A DNA stretch of 43,118 bases from an archaeon (GTDB taxonomy: Archaea > Thermoproteota > Nitrososphaeria > Nitrososphaerales > Gagatemarchaeaceae). The DNA lies in contig JAJYYP010000005.1 in NCBI GenBank assembly GCA_021800855.1, positions 1-43,118 of the forward strand, given 5' to 3'. Numbering within the stretch: the first letter of the stretch is position 1; each line of letters opens with the position of its first letter. Positions 1 to 7,889 of this stretch are shown in pieces. The notes beneath the pieces were generated by a model that searched no databases, was not told the origin of the DNA, and saw only the letters and a program-made list of their open reading frames with translations. The position numbers were made by a program, and so were the translations under genes.

Positions 1-467
1 CTCGGGGCAGGCATTATCTCCACGGTGACGCTCCCTGCCTTCCCCCTGATCCTGTAGGGGACCGAGTGCGGCCTCCCGTCCCGGCACTCCCAGGAGCCGC
101 AGCCGAGCTTGACCGGGATGATGTTCAACAGAGCGGCGGTGGTGGCCTTCTCGATGGCTTCCCTGGTCTGCATAGCCTTCCCCTTGCCCACCCCGAACCA
201 GCCGGCGCCGTTTCCGACGGCTACCACTGCCAGGAAGCGCGTGAGCTCCCCGGCGTCGGTCTGCTTCTGCACCACGCTGACCCCAACTACCTCGTTCCTA
301 AGGTCAGGAAGGAGCTTCTTCACAATCTCTGCTTCGCGGACCCTCTGGCCGCTCTTGAAGATCTCGTCCAGCGAGGTGACCTTCCCCTCGTTCACCAGCG
401 TGCCGAGCTTCGTCCGCGGCACCCAGACCTGCTCCTCTTCCTGGCGGTCGCGTCTCTGGTACGGCAT
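1..467 (-). CDS. rps5: Ribosomal protein uS5, C-terminus off window
   Basis: Small-subunit protein S5, which helps decoding accuracy at the mRNA entry site. The frame is open from an ATG at 467 to the window edge (about 155 codons), so only the C-terminus is missing. It reads MPYQRRDRQ at the start, then the S5 double-stranded-RNA-binding core with FLAVVAVGNGAGWFGVGKGK near residues 78-97 and a following KLGCGSWEC segment typical of archaeal S5. The start overlaps the L18 stop by one base (TAATG), so it is translationally coupled as the last visible gene of the ribosomal run. The identification is secure. Confidence 0.95.
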   Translation of the reverse strand, partial: MPYQRRDRQEEEQVWVPRTKLGTLVNEGKVTSLDEIFKSGQRVREAEIVKKLLPDLRNEVVGVSVVQKQTDAGELTRFLAVVAVGNGAGWFGVGKGKAMQTREAIEKATTAALLNIIPVKLGCGSWECRDGRPHSVPYRIRGKAGSVTVEIMPAP

Positions 468-1051
468 TACTTGCGCCCCCCAGCTATCGTGGCCTTGGCC
501 TTTTCGAACTCCTCCGCGTATTTTTCAGGGTTGAAGCCTGCCTTCAGTAGCGCTGAGAACTCCCGAGCGTAGGCGTCCTTGTCCTCTGAGGCGAGCTTAG
601 CCGCATACTCGGCGATGGGCCCCCCTGAGAGCCTGTCCTGGTCAGGATACGCCTCTTCTCCCACCGGGACCGCCAAACCGGAGTCGACCACCCCTTTGAG
701 GAGCGCGGCGACCCTAGACCCCCTGGTGAACGGCGCCAGCCCGTTATAGACAACGGCCTCCTTCACCCCCGCGGCGACAGCCTTCTTCCCGGCGAGCCTC
801 CCCAGCAGGTAGCAGGCGGGGGTCGACTTCGCGGAGCCGTGCCACCCCAGTTTCGACAGTTCCCTGGAGTGGGAAGACGACAGGACGACGTCCCCCTTGA
901 ACGTGGGCTTCACGAACTGAGCAGTGACGTTCTTGTTTGATATCCTCACGACGAGCAGAGGCTTCTGCGAAGTGATTGCCCGCTTCCTCGCCCTGTAGTC
1001 TGTTACCCCCTGGCGCCTCCGTCGTAGGAGATGCACATGACCTTGCTTCAT
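467..1051 (-). CDS. rpl18: Ribosomal protein uL18
   Basis: Large-subunit protein that binds 5S rRNA, 194 residues, the usual archaeal length. The open frame extends further upstream, but the ATG at 1051 is chosen because MKQGHVHLLRRRRQGVTDY matches the basic start of archaeal L18 and because it overlaps the L19e stop as ATGA. The middle carries KPLLVVRISNKNVTAQ, the L18 beta strands, followed by the characteristic GRLAGKKA segment. Its stop shares a base with the S5 start. Confidence 0.94.
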   Translation of the reverse strand: MKQGHVHLLRRRRQGVTDYRARKRAITSQKPLLVVRISNKNVTAQFVKPTFKGDVVLSSSHSRELSKLGWHGSAKSTPACYLLGRLAGKKAVAAGVKEAVVYNGLAPFTRGSRVAALLKGVVDSGLAVPVGEEAYPDQDRLSGGPIAEYAAKLASEDKDAYAREFSALLKAGFNPEKYAEEFEKAKATIAGGRK

Positions 1052-1482
1052 TTCTTTACCTCCTCCATCAGTTCGAGGAGGTGCTTGACACCCCTCACCT
1101 GGCCCCCCTTCACCTGTTTGTAGAGCCTCTTGTAGGCGTCGTGGCTGATCTCTTTCCTCTCTTTGGCCACCTTGAGGCGCCATCGGAGTGCTCGGACCTT
1201 GGAGACCCACTGGTCCTTCCTCGGGTTTCTGGCTGTGGCGCGCCCCTCTGTAGACCCGGCCCCCCTACCGCGTTTGAGCTTCTTCGACCTTGCCCTGAAC
1301 CTCCCCCTGGAGACCCCTTTCTCCGGAGTGACCTTGATGGCCCCGAAGCCCACCAAGCCGCGGATGGTGCTCCGGGTGATGGCGTCTTGTATCAGGTCGT
1401 TGTAGTCGTCGTCGAAGACGATTCGGTCCACCCCGACACCCAGGACAGAGGCCGCCAGCCTCCGCTTACTCTTTAGATTCAA
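1048..1482 (-). CDS. rpl19e: Ribosomal protein eL19
   Basis: Archaeal/eukaryotic-only large-subunit protein, 144 residues. The N-terminus MNLKSKRRLAASVLGVG and the central GRGRGAGSTEGRATAR-like basic stretch are family hallmarks. The start codon is TTG at 1482, inside the L32e gene (17-base overlap). No later start fits the conserved N-terminus, so the overlap appears genuine. The stop overlaps the L18 ATG by four bases. Confidence 0.94.
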   Translation of the reverse strand: MNLKSKRRLAASVLGVGVDRIVFDDDYNDLIQDAITRSTIRGLVGFGAIKVTPEKGVSRGRFRARSKKLKRGRGAGSTEGRATARNPRKDQWVSKVRALRWRLKVAKERKEISHDAYKRLYKQVKGGQVRGVKHLLELMEEVKK

Positions 1483-1894
1483 TTATCCTCAACCCGGTCG
1501 GATTCACGACCCTAATCCCCAGCTCGGTGGCTCGCTCTATGATAGCGGCCCTCTTCTTCGCCCCTACCGTGCCACCGATCCGTGCCAAGTCACGCCCTGG
1601 CACCAACGGTTCCAGGTCTCCCGGCCTGTGGACGATTACCTCGAAGTGGCCGCTCGGGTGCAACCCCCTGGCTGCAACCGGCCCCCTGTATCCGATTCTG
1701 ACGAGCGGGGGCCACCCCTTGTCCTGGCGCCTCATCTTGCTGTCCACCCCCTTGGGTTTACGCCACTCAGGGTGTATCCTGACATAGCGCCAGCTCTCCT
1801 GCCTAACGAAGGCGGGCCTAGAGTCGGCCACCTCCTTCCTCTTGGCCACCAGGCTCTTCAGCCTGTTCTCCTCAGCCTGCTTCCCCTTGGACAT
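1466..1894 (-). CDS. rpl32e: Ribosomal protein eL32
   Basis: Archaeal/eukaryotic large-subunit protein, 142 residues. The conserved block WRKPKGVDSKMRR and the following PLVRIGYRGP are diagnostic of eL32. ATG start at 1894, five bases after the L6 stop. No anomalies apart from the 17-base overlap with the next gene. Confidence 0.94.
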   Translation of the reverse strand: MSKGKQAEENRLKSLVAKRKEVADSRPAFVRQESWRYVRIHPEWRKPKGVDSKMRRQDKGWPPLVRIGYRGPVAARGLHPSGHFEVIVHRPGDLEPLVPGRDLARIGGTVGAKKRAAIIERATELGIRVVNPTGLRIIESKE

Positions 1895-1899
1895 TGGTT

Positions 1900-2445
1900 T
1901 TACGGCCCCTCCTCCTTATGGTATATGTATACGCCGTCAAGGAAGACCCTCTGGTCCTTCCTTCTGACCTTGGTGGCGAGTTCTATGTTGGCCGCCGTCT
2001 GGCCGACGTCCTCGAGGGAGACCCCCTTCACTATCACGTCGTCCCCCTCGACGGAGACCTTGGAGCTTCCCACGATCTGAGACACCCTGGGCGACCGTTC
2101 CCCCATGAAGTTCTCGACCAGCACCTGGTCCCCTTTCACCTTCACTGAGATAGGGAAGTGCGCATAGACCACCTTCAGCCTGTAAGTGAAGCCTTTGGTG
2201 ACGCCTGCGACCATGTTGTTCACTATGCTCACCACCGTGTTGACTATCACGTTGTCCTTCTTCTTCGTGGAGAAGGGGGAGAGGAGCACCCTGTTCCCCT
2301 GGACGGCGAGGTTGATGTTGACCTTGTCGAAGTGCTTCTTCGCCTCGCCGAGCTTCCCCTTGACAGAGAGAGTCCTCCCGTCGAGCCTTACCATCACCCC
2401 GTCTGGGATGGCGACCGGGGTCTCCTGGACAGCCTCAGTAGACAA
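1900..2445 (-). CDS. rpl6: Ribosomal protein uL6
   Basis: Large-subunit protein near the factor-binding site, 181 residues with two L6 domains. VTKGFTYRLKVVYAHFP near residue 90 is the typical domain junction. The start is a TTG at 2445 that overlaps the S8 stop, preceded by a GGTAGGA ribosome-binding-like stretch. The next in-frame Met (residue 18) would remove conserved sequence, so TTG is preferred. Confidence 0.93.
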   Translation of the reverse strand: MSTEAVQETPVAIPDGVMVRLDGRTLSVKGKLGEAKKHFDKVNINLAVQGNRVLLSPFSTKKKDNVIVNTVVSIVNNMVAGVTKGFTYRLKVVYAHFPISVKVKGDQVLVENFMGERSPRVSQIVGSSKVSVEGDDVIVKGVSLEDVGQTAANIELATKVRRKDQRVFLDGVYIYHKEEGP

Positions 2446-2827
2446 ATCCTACCAGCCTCCCGCCTATCTTCTTCTCTTGGGCTTCGACGTGCGACATCAC
2501 TCCCTGCGAAGTAGAGACGATGAGGGTCCCCACACCGACCGCCGGGAGATATCGGTGCTCCCAGTCCACGAGCTTCAGCGACCTGACCGGGAACCGCGGG
2601 GATATGACTCCGCACCTGTTGATCCGTCCTAGCAGCTGAACCCTCAGCTTCCCGCCCACCCCGTCGTCGATGAACTCGAACTCCCCGACGTACCTGCGCT
2701 TCTGCAGGACACGGAGGACTTCGCTGGCTAGGCCCGATGCAGGTATCACCATGCATTCCTTCTTGTTCCTCATCTCCGCGTTCTGCAGGCTGGCGAAGAG
2801 GTTTGCTAGGATGTTGGTCGCTGGCAT
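2435..2827 (-). CDS. rps8: Ribosomal protein uS8
   Basis: 16S rRNA-binding small-subunit protein. A GTG at 2836 would add three residues, but the ATG at 2827 gives MPATNILANLFASL, the usual archaeal N-terminus, and 130 residues. The C-terminal half holds VGTLIVSTSQGVMSHVEA, the S8 signature. The stop lies inside the L6 start region (11-base overlap). Confidence 0.94.
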   Translation of the reverse strand: MPATNILANLFASLQNAEMRNKKECMVIPASGLASEVLRVLQKRRYVGEFEFIDDGVGGKLRVQLLGRINRCGVISPRFPVRSLKLVDWEHRYLPAVGVGTLIVSTSQGVMSHVEAQEKKIGGRLVGFVY

Positions 2828-2836
2828 TTGTCCCAC

Positions 2837-2998
2837 CTAATCGTACTTCCTGAAGCCCAGCTTCTCGGCGACCTCCCTGAAGCACTGCCTGCACAAGATG
2901 AGGTCGTATGACCTGATGACCGCACCATACTGGCCGCACCTCTTGCAGTAATGAGTCGACTTGCCGTACTTCCTCACCTTAGGATGTCTTTCTTTCAT
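2837..2998 (-). CDS. rps14: Ribosomal protein uS14, zinc type
   Basis: A 53-residue protein running [13 protein letters not shown] to a terminal RKYD. It has four cysteines in the zinc-ribbon pattern C18-x2-C21 and C36-x2-C39, with the typical [10 protein letters not shown] motif. The short length is normal for archaeal zinc-type S14. It overlaps the L5 stop by four bases and is followed by S8 after ten bases. It binds the head of the small subunit near the 16S 3' domain. Confidence 0.94.
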   Translation of the reverse strand: MKERHPKVRKYGKSTHYCKRCGQYGAVIRSYDLILCRQCFREVAEKLGFRKYD

Positions 2999-3522
2999 TG
3001 GACCGTCACCCCGAATCTGTCCTTGAAGTACTGCATCGCCTCGTCTCTGGTGACTCGGTGGGACCTTCCCACCCTGGATGTCCGGCGGTTACGCCGCGAG
3101 ACCACATACCCCGGCCTCTCGAGGAGGATTGAGACGTTCATCCCGAGTATCCCAATCGCGGGGTCGTATCTGATGCCAGGTATCTCGATGTGCTCACGAA
3201 TCCCGAAGGAGACCGAGCCTTGAGGGTCGAACGACGACTCTGCCAGCTTCTTCTCTCTGGCGGTGAGCAGCTTCTCGATGAGCGCGGCCGTACCGCCCCC
3301 CCTCACCGTGACCACCACCCCGATGGGCTCCCCTTTGTGGATCCCGAAGTCCCTCACCGACTTCTTGGCACGGGTCTGCGCGGGGGTCTGGCCGGTCACC
3401 TGTTCCAGGACCTTCTTCCCCCTTTCTATCGCTTCTCCCGACTTCCCAAGGCCTATGTTCACAACGACCTTGCCCACCTTGATCTCCCGCATCGGGTGTG
3501 CCTGGACCATGGACTGGCTCAT
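2995..3522 (-). CDS. rpl5: Ribosomal protein uL5
   Basis: 5S rRNA-binding large-subunit protein, 175 residues. [20 protein letters not shown] and [20 protein letters not shown] are the conserved L5 blocks. ATG start at 3522 overlapping the S4e stop as ATGA. A second ATG ten residues in would also give an acceptable L5, so the extreme N-terminus is slightly uncertain. Confidence 0.94.
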   Translation of the reverse strand: MSQSMVQAHPMREIKVGKVVVNIGLGKSGEAIERGKKVLEQVTGQTPAQTRAKKSVRDFGIHKGEPIGVVVTVRGGGTAALIEKLLTAREKKLAESSFDPQGSVSFGIREHIEIPGIRYDPAIGILGMNVSILLERPGYVVSRRNRRTSRVGRSHRVTRDEAMQYFKDRFGVTVQ

Positions 3523-4247
3523 GACGCGCCTACCCCCACCGTGATTATCGGGGAGGAGGCCCCTACTGGAAAGACGAGGCGGGAGGGTACCTCTGCTTCG
3601 CCGCTCGGTAGAGCTATCCTCACCATCTTCTCGCGCGAGACGGTTCCCTCTTTCACTTCAGCTATCTTCCCGATCTGTCCAGCCCTGTCCCCTCCCAGGA
3701 CGAGGCCCAGCGACCCCTTCGCCAGCTTGACGTTACCAAGCACCTTCTGTGAGGGGACCTCGAGCAGCACGGCGTCCCCTGGAGCGAGGTTCAGTGCGTC
3801 GTCCAGGACCGACCTCCCGTCGTGCAGGCCATACTGGATGTGCCCGCCCTTGATCTTCGTCTTTGTGTTGATGCTGCATAGTTTCTTCGATGCCTCGCTG
3901 GAAGGAACCTTGGCAAGCCTCAAGCCCTTGCGACTTGGAACGAGCCGATAGTCAGCACCCTCTGCGGGGACACTGACCACGTTGAAGAGCCCGACAGGGA
4001 AACGCGGGGTGTGCCTCTCAATCCCGTCGACCAATACCTTCCCGTTCTTGACCATGTACTTCAACTCGCGGGACAGGCCCGCCAGGGAAGCAAGGTCGCG
4101 TATGACGACGCCGAGCGGGTAAGACGATGAGATTGAATGAGGTCCAGGGGCAGGCTTGAACACGAACCTGTTTGACTTGCGTGAAATGTCCCACGTGCGC
4201 GGGGCCGCCAGGCGCTTCATCTTGTTCCTTCCCCCCTTCTTACCCAC
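3519..4247 (-). CDS. rps4e: Ribosomal protein eS4
   Basis: Archaeal/eukaryotic small-subunit protein, 242 residues, with the S4 RNA-binding domain near residues 44-95 (KNGKVLVDG) and a C-terminal KOW-like segment (GGDRAGQIGKIAEV). A GTG start at 4247 gives MGKKGGRNKMKRLAAP, matching the family start; its first base is the last base of the L24 stop. An ATG nine codons in is a less likely alternative. Confidence 0.93.
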   Translation of the reverse strand: MGKKGGRNKMKRLAAPRTWDISRKSNRFVFKPAPGPHSISSSYPLGVVIRDLASLAGLSRELKYMVKNGKVLVDGIERHTPRFPVGLFNVVSVPAEGADYRLVPSRKGLRLAKVPSSEASKKLCSINTKTKIKGGHIQYGLHDGRSVLDDALNLAPGDAVLLEVPSQKVLGNVKLAKGSLGLVLGGDRAGQIGKIAEVKEGTVSREKMVRIALPSGEAEVPSRLVFPVGASSPIITVGVGAS

Positions 4248-4537
4248 TACGCCGGCACCTCCAGTCTCCGCTTCCTCAACTTATCCTCTAGGACGAGGGC
4301 TGTGACGACTACGTTAGAGGAGCGTATGGGGACAGGGGCGTTCCCCCCCTTGAGTTTCTCGTGGGTGACCCCCTCCACGTTCACCACGCCGGCGAAAGAA
4401 TCGACCTTGGTGATCTTCCCTTCGATTCCCTTGAACTCCCCCCTGACAATCCTCACCGAGTCGCCCACCCTCGGCCTTACGCTTCGCTTGCCGTGCTTCC
4501 CCCTGAGCTCCTCCGACAACCTAGACCCGAATTTCAT
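4247..4537 (-). CDS. rpl24: Ribosomal protein uL24
   Basis: Assembly-initiating large-subunit protein with a KOW domain (VGDSVRIVRGEFKGIEGKI). The ATG at 4537 is preferred over a GTG at 4546 because AGGTGG sits about five bases before it, giving 96 residues. The stop overlaps the S4e start by one base. The C-terminus is shorter than in many archaeal L24 proteins but the core is complete. Confidence 0.92.
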   Translation of the reverse strand: MKFGSRLSEELRGKHGKRSVRPRVGDSVRIVRGEFKGIEGKITKVDSFAGVVNVEGVTHEKLKGGNAPVPIRSSNVVVTALVLEDKLRKRRLEVPA

Positions 4538-4546
4538 CCATACCAC

Positions 4547-4981
4547 CTATACGATTATCGACGCGAGGTTCGCGATTCTCGGCCACTTTTCTGCGGCCTC
4601 GCTGGCTACCGGCCCCTTGATGTCTGTCCCCTTCAGGTCCCCTTCAGGTGTGATGATTACTGCGGCGTTGTCCTCGAAGACCACCCTCTGCCCGCTCACC
4701 CTCCTTACTGGGTACTTCTGCCTCACTATCACTGCGCCAAACACGGTCTTCTTCAGCTCTGGAGGGCCCTTCTTAACCACGCATACAACAGAGTCACCCA
4801 CAGATGCGGCTGGGACCCTGCTCAGCCTCCCCTTGGCCTTCGTCACCTGGACCACGCGCAGCGTCTTGGCGCCGGTGTTGTCAGCGCAGGTGATGACGGC
4901 GTACAGAGGTATCGACCTCGTGATGTAGTTCTTGAACTCCTCGACCCCTTTTGCCGAGACTGCACGGGACTTCGTTGACAT
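4547..4981 (-). CDS. rpl14: Ribosomal protein uL14
   Basis: Large-subunit protein at the subunit interface, 144 residues. The open frame runs further upstream, but the ATG at 4981 forms a TAATG junction with the S17 stop. The conserved core ITCADNTGAKTLRVVQV begins near residue 30, and VGDSVVCVVKKG follows. A somewhat extended N-terminus before that core is usual for archaea. Confidence 0.93.
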   Translation of the reverse strand: MSTKSRAVSAKGVEEFKNYITRSIPLYAVITCADNTGAKTLRVVQVTKAKGRLSRVPAASVGDSVVCVVKKGPPELKKTVFGAVIVRQKYPVRRVSGQRVVFEDNAAVIITPEGDLKGTDIKGPVASEAAEKWPRIANLASIIV

Positions 4982-5307
4982 TAGGCGCTCCTCCTCGATT
5001 CTACCACTACGAATGAGATTGTCTTGGACAGCGGCCTGCACTCGCCGAGGGTCACCTCGTCACCGTCCCTGACTTCGATGCACGGTGGGACGTGGGCGCT
5101 GACGCGGCTCCTCCGCCTCTCGCCCCGGTTGAACTTCGGGACCATGTGGAGGTACTCCATTTCGACCACCACGAAGCTCTTCCCGGCGGTGGAGACTGCC
5201 TTCCCCGATAGAATCCTCCCCCGAACCTTGACGTGCCCGTGGAAAGGACAGCGATCGTCCTGGCACTTCTTCCTGGGGGCAGTCACGTCGAGACCCGCAG
5301 AACTCAT
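4981..5307 (-). CDS. rps17: Ribosomal protein uS17
   Basis: Primary 16S-binding protein, 108 residues, with the OB-fold segment GRILSGKAVSTAGKSFVVV and the conserved MVPKFNRGERRRSRVSAH. The N-terminus holds CQDDRCPFHG, the short Cys pair seen in archaeal/eukaryotic S17/S11. ATG start at 5307 overlaps the Rpp29 stop as ATGA. Confidence 0.94.
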   Translation of the reverse strand: MSSAGLDVTAPRKKCQDDRCPFHGHVKVRGRILSGKAVSTAGKSFVVVEMEYLHMVPKFNRGERRRSRVSAHVPPCIEVRDGDEVTLGECRPLSKTISFVVVESRRSA

Positions 5308-5537
5308 CGCCGCGTCCTCCCGAGCCTGTCCTGGAGCCTCCCGGCGATTTCGGCGCCGGTCACTCTCTTGCCTGACCCCGTGATGAAAGCCGCCCCAATT
5401 TTCTCGATGGTGACGGAGCGTTTGCCTGAGTCGATGATCAGCGTGTTGGCGGTCTCTAGGAGCACCCTCCCGGTCATACCGACCTTGGTGGGGTCGGGTG
5501 AGTCGAGCACGGTCAAAACGCCCCCTATCAGGTTCAC
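5304..5537 (-). CDS. rnp1: RNase P protein component 1 (Rpp29)
   Basis: Protein subunit of archaeal RNase P, which trims tRNA 5' ends. The 77 residues start at the conserved core (LIGGVLTVLDSPDPTKVGMTGRV), followed by ETANTLIID and a GKRVTGAEI segment. Location between S17 and L29 is the standard archaeal place for this gene. It is short: most homologues have 15-40 more N-terminal residues. The start is a GTG at 5537 whose G-T-G-A overlaps the L29 stop, so the length seems real. Confidence 0.88.
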   Translation of the reverse strand: MNLIGGVLTVLDSPDPTKVGMTGRVLLETANTLIIDSGKRSVTIEKIGAAFITGSGKRVTGAEIAGRLQDRLGRTRR

Positions 5538-5740
5538 TCGCTTGCCCCCTTCTCGTGCATCACCGTAATCACCCTTGCGATGTCCTTCTTGATCCGTCTG
5601 ATGTTGCCTACGTCCTTCTTCACTATTCCACGCTGGGCCTCGCCTGACAGCTTGGAGAGCTCCGACCTGAGGTCGAAGAGCGTCTGCCGAAGCTTGTCAG
5701 TTCCCTGGTTCCGTAGTTCCTTCGGCTTGAGTTGTGGCAT
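5534..5740 (-). CDS. rpl29: Ribosomal protein uL29
   Basis: Two-helix large-subunit protein near the exit tunnel, 68 residues: MPQLKPKELRNQGTDKLRQ, then LRSELSKLSGE and NIRRIKKDIARVITVM, the family pattern. The ATG at 5740 lies 44 bases inside the S3 gene in another frame. The start fits the family and there is no later Met in the conserved part, so the long overlap is probably genuine. Confidence 0.92.
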   Translation of the reverse strand: MPQLKPKELRNQGTDKLRQTLFDLRSELSKLSGEAQRGIVKKDVGNIRRIKKDIARVITVMHEKGASE

Positions 5741-6380
5741 CTTCTTTGTTCCCTTCCTTGTTCTCTTCTTTGATGTCTTCCTTTAACTGGAAGTCAGGAG
5801 GAAGCGCGTCCCGAAGCGCTATCTTCACCTTGATTCCATAGAGGCCGAGCTTCATCAGGACGTCGGTGGTGGCCTGGTCCACCGATCTGTCGGCCGTGTC
5901 GCCGCTCTTGGGGACCACCCCCGCCCTGTACTTCTCTCCGTGCGATCTGTCGCTGCGGAGTTTCCCTGCGACTGAAATCTCGACGCCGGCCGCGCCGGCG
6001 CTCATTATGTTGTTGACGGTCCACTGGGCAGCCCTGCGGAACGCTGTCCCACGGGAAACGATCTGAGCAATCCTGGCCGCCATAATCCTGGCGTTGAGCT
6101 CTGGGCTCTCCACCTCGGTCACGGCGATCTGGGCGTTAGGGAGAGCGAAGCGAGCGGCCACCTTGTCTGTCAGGTCCTTGATCCCTGTCCCCCTCCTGCC
6201 GATCGCGAGGCCGGGCCTTGCCACGTAGACCTTGAGCGTCGTCCCCACGGGGGACTTTTGTACCTCTAAACCTCCGTACCCCGCATCGCGAAGCTCCTTC
6301 TCGAAGAACTCATCCAAGTCAGCGTACGACATGCTCGACGTCAGAATCGACTTCACCGTGGTACGCTGCTGGACGGACAT
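5697..6380 (-). CDS. rps3: Ribosomal protein uS3
   Basis: mRNA-entry-tunnel protein, 227 residues. The KH domain with VYVARPGLAIGRRGTGIKDL lies near residues 51-70, and the C-terminal S3 domain (VEISVAGKLRSDRSHGEKYRAG) follows. The last ~30 residues are a low-complexity Glu/Lys/Asn/Thr tail, part of which is encoded by the stretch shared with the L29 start. ATG at 6380, two bases after the L22 stop. Confidence 0.95.
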   Translation of the reverse strand: MSVQQRTTVKSILTSSMSYADLDEFFEKELRDAGYGGLEVQKSPVGTTLKVYVARPGLAIGRRGTGIKDLTDKVAARFALPNAQIAVTEVESPELNARIMAARIAQIVSRGTAFRRAAQWTVNNIMSAGAAGVEISVAGKLRSDRSHGEKYRAGVVPKSGDTADRSVDQATTDVLMKLGLYGIKVKIALRDALPPDFQLKEDIKEENKEGNKEDATTQAEGTTEPGN

Positions 6381-6382
6381 CG

Positions 6383-6844
6383 CTATACTTCCTTGCCTAC
6401 GACTTCGATGTGCACGAGTTGATGGAAATTAGGGGAGCTCCTGCCGAAGGCCCGCGGGTAGTAGTCCTTCACTGTCCTGCCTGCGTAGCCGGCGGCGTGG
6501 ATTATCTTCACCCTCTCGGGGTCTAAGCCTTTGAACTCGGTGTTCCCTTGCAGGTTGTGGAGGACGTTCAGGTACGCCTTGGCGGTTCTGACCGGGTAGG
6601 ACCCAGTCGGGAAGCCTTGGAGCTCGCTCCTGTGGCCCACCTTCAGCTTGTGGCGCCTGAAGGCCACGGGCATCTTCTTGCTCTCGACCTGTTCGAGCAG
6701 GTCGATGGCCCTGCTCAGCGACATCCCTTTGATAGTTACGGCGACTTCACGGGCAGCTTTGGGCGAGATGTTGACCTCCCTCCCGCTAGCCCGGACGTGT
6801 ACCGCTGGGTCGAAACCCTGGAAACTGTAACCATGGTGAGGCAC
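6383..6844 (-). CDS. rpl22: Ribosomal protein uL22
   Basis: Exit-tunnel protein, 153 residues from the chosen start. The frame is open to 6946, but a GTG at 6844 gives MPHHGYSFQGFDP, the usual archaeal L22 beginning, with GAGGG five bases before it and a TATA box 40 bases upstream. The conserved middle is INISPKAAREVAVTIKGMS-like and the C-terminus carries GRTVKDYYPRAFGR. It is the promoter-proximal gene of the ribosomal run. L3, L4, L23, L2 and S19, which precede L22 in many archaea, are not upstream here. Confidence 0.94.
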   Translation of the reverse strand: MPHHGYSFQGFDPAVHVRASGREVNISPKAAREVAVTIKGMSLSRAIDLLEQVESKKMPVAFRRHKLKVGHRSELQGFPTGSYPVRTAKAYLNVLHNLQGNTEFKGLDPERVKIIHAAGYAGRTVKDYYPRAFGRSSPNFHQLVHIEVVGKEV

Positions 6845-6882
6845 TTTATCCCTCTCGTAGACCCGGCCGATTGTTGATGCGG

Positions 6883-6889
6883 TTATAAA
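6883..6889 (-). promoter_or_regulatory. TATA box of the L22-S5 ribosomal operon
   Basis: On the minus strand CTTTATAACC places TTTATAA at 6889-6883, about 42 bases before the L22 GTG. Transcription would begin near 6860, giving a leader of about 15 bases that includes the GAGGG element. The match to archaeal box A is good. Confidence 0.7.
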
Positions 6890-7029
6890 GATGTCCATAA
6901 ATGAAACGCCATCCAGAAAGAAAACAGGCGTTTGCCTCCCTGCCATCCCCGTTTGCAGTGTCTCCGCCTCCGAGCCCTCCCATGAGGTAGGGAGGGACGG
7001 TCACAAGTGAAGGGCCAACTGCGCCTGCG

Positions 7030-7060
7030 TGACTTCGAGCCAAGTCAGGTCCGTTTGACC
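7030..7060 (-). terminator. Two adjacent hairpins after sdhB
   Basis: TGACTT-cgagcc-AAGTCA (7030-7047) is a perfect 6-bp inverted repeat, immediately followed by GGTC-cgttt-GACC (7048-7060). They lie 30-60 bases past the sdhB stop and before the ribosomal promoter. A role in 3'-end formation or processing of the sdh transcript is an inference; no clear T-run follows. Confidence 0.35.
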
Positions 7061-7091
7061 GCGCCGCGGAATTGAGCCCGAAGGCCTCTCC

Positions 7092-7889
7092 CTATCGCGT
7101 TTCATCGGCTTTGGCCCTCCCCCTGAGTCGCCTGTAGACCCAGAGGATAGGGTCGTAGTGCCTGTCGACAACCCTCTCCTTCTCTGGTATTATCGCGTCA
7201 TCTGTGATCACGATATGCTCGGGGCAAATCTCTTGGCAGCACTTCGTTATGTTGCAGAACCCGAGCCCCCCTGCATCCTTCATGAACTTCGACCTGTTCA
7301 AGCCGTCCATAGGGTGCATGTCTAGGGAAGCTGCCTTCACGACCCATCTGGGACCGATGTAGTCTGCTTCGTGCTCCCTCACCACGTGACAGACATCCAT
7401 ACACAGGAAGCACTCGATGCACCGCCTGAACTCCCTCGACCTGTCCACGTCCGCCTGGTAGAATGTGAATGTGTCCCCCGCGTTGGCCTTGGGGGTGAAT
7501 GGGGGTATCATTGCAGCGACCTTCCAGTTGGCGGTGACGTCCGTGACCAAATCCCTCAAGTGAGGGAATGCCTGCATGGGCTCGATTGTGATGTCGCCGT
7601 CTATGGAGTCCACCCTGGTCTTGCACATCAGCTGTGGCCTGCCGTTTATCTCGGCCGAGCAGGAGCCGCACCTCCCCGCCTTGCAGTTCCACCTGACCGC
7701 AAGAGAAGGGTCGAGATGGGACTGTATGTAGTGCACTGCGTTCAGGACCACCATCCCATCCTCCCGGGGGACCTCGAAGGTGTCGTACCGCGGAGGAGCG
7801 GTGCCGCTACCAGCCCCCCTCTGAATCCTCAGCCTGACGACCTTCTTCTCCTTCGATTCCTCGCCTGTCACTCCCAACGTTTCAGTCAT
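7092..7889 (-). CDS. sdhB: Succinate dehydrogenase iron-sulfur subunit, Sdh1-like
   Basis: Passes electrons from the flavoprotein SdhA to quinone. The 265-residue protein has an N-terminal 2Fe-2S domain (RWNCKAGRCGSCSAEING, then LMC) and a C-terminal ferredoxin domain with CIECFLCMDVC and CNITKCCQEICPEH, together able to hold the three usual clusters. From memory, the stretches RWNCKAG.CGSCSAE, EFRRCIECFLC and GFCNITKCC are closer to actinobacterial Sdh1 (type F) than to the classical archaeal enzyme. ATG at 7889 overlaps the sdhA stop by eight bases, indicating coupled translation. Fumarate reductase activity cannot be excluded from sequence. Confidence 0.93.
   Translation of the reverse strand: MTETLGVTGEESKEKKVVRLRIQRGAGSGTAPPRYDTFEVPREDGMVVLNAVHYIQSHLDPSLAVRWNCKAGRCGSCSAEINGRPQLMCKTRVDSIDGDITIEPMQAFPHLRDLVTDVTANWKVAAMIPPFTPKANAGDTFTFYQADVDRSREFRRCIECFLCMDVCHVVREHEADYIGPRWVVKAASLDMHPMDGLNRSKFMKDAGGLGFCNITKCCQEICPEHIVITDDAIIPEKERVVDRHYDPILWVYRRLRGRAKADETR

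Noticed and set aside
6846-7043. Small minus frame ending in the L22 leader
   Set aside because: Low-complexity, overlaps the ribosomal promoter and the start of L22; no ribosome-binding site.
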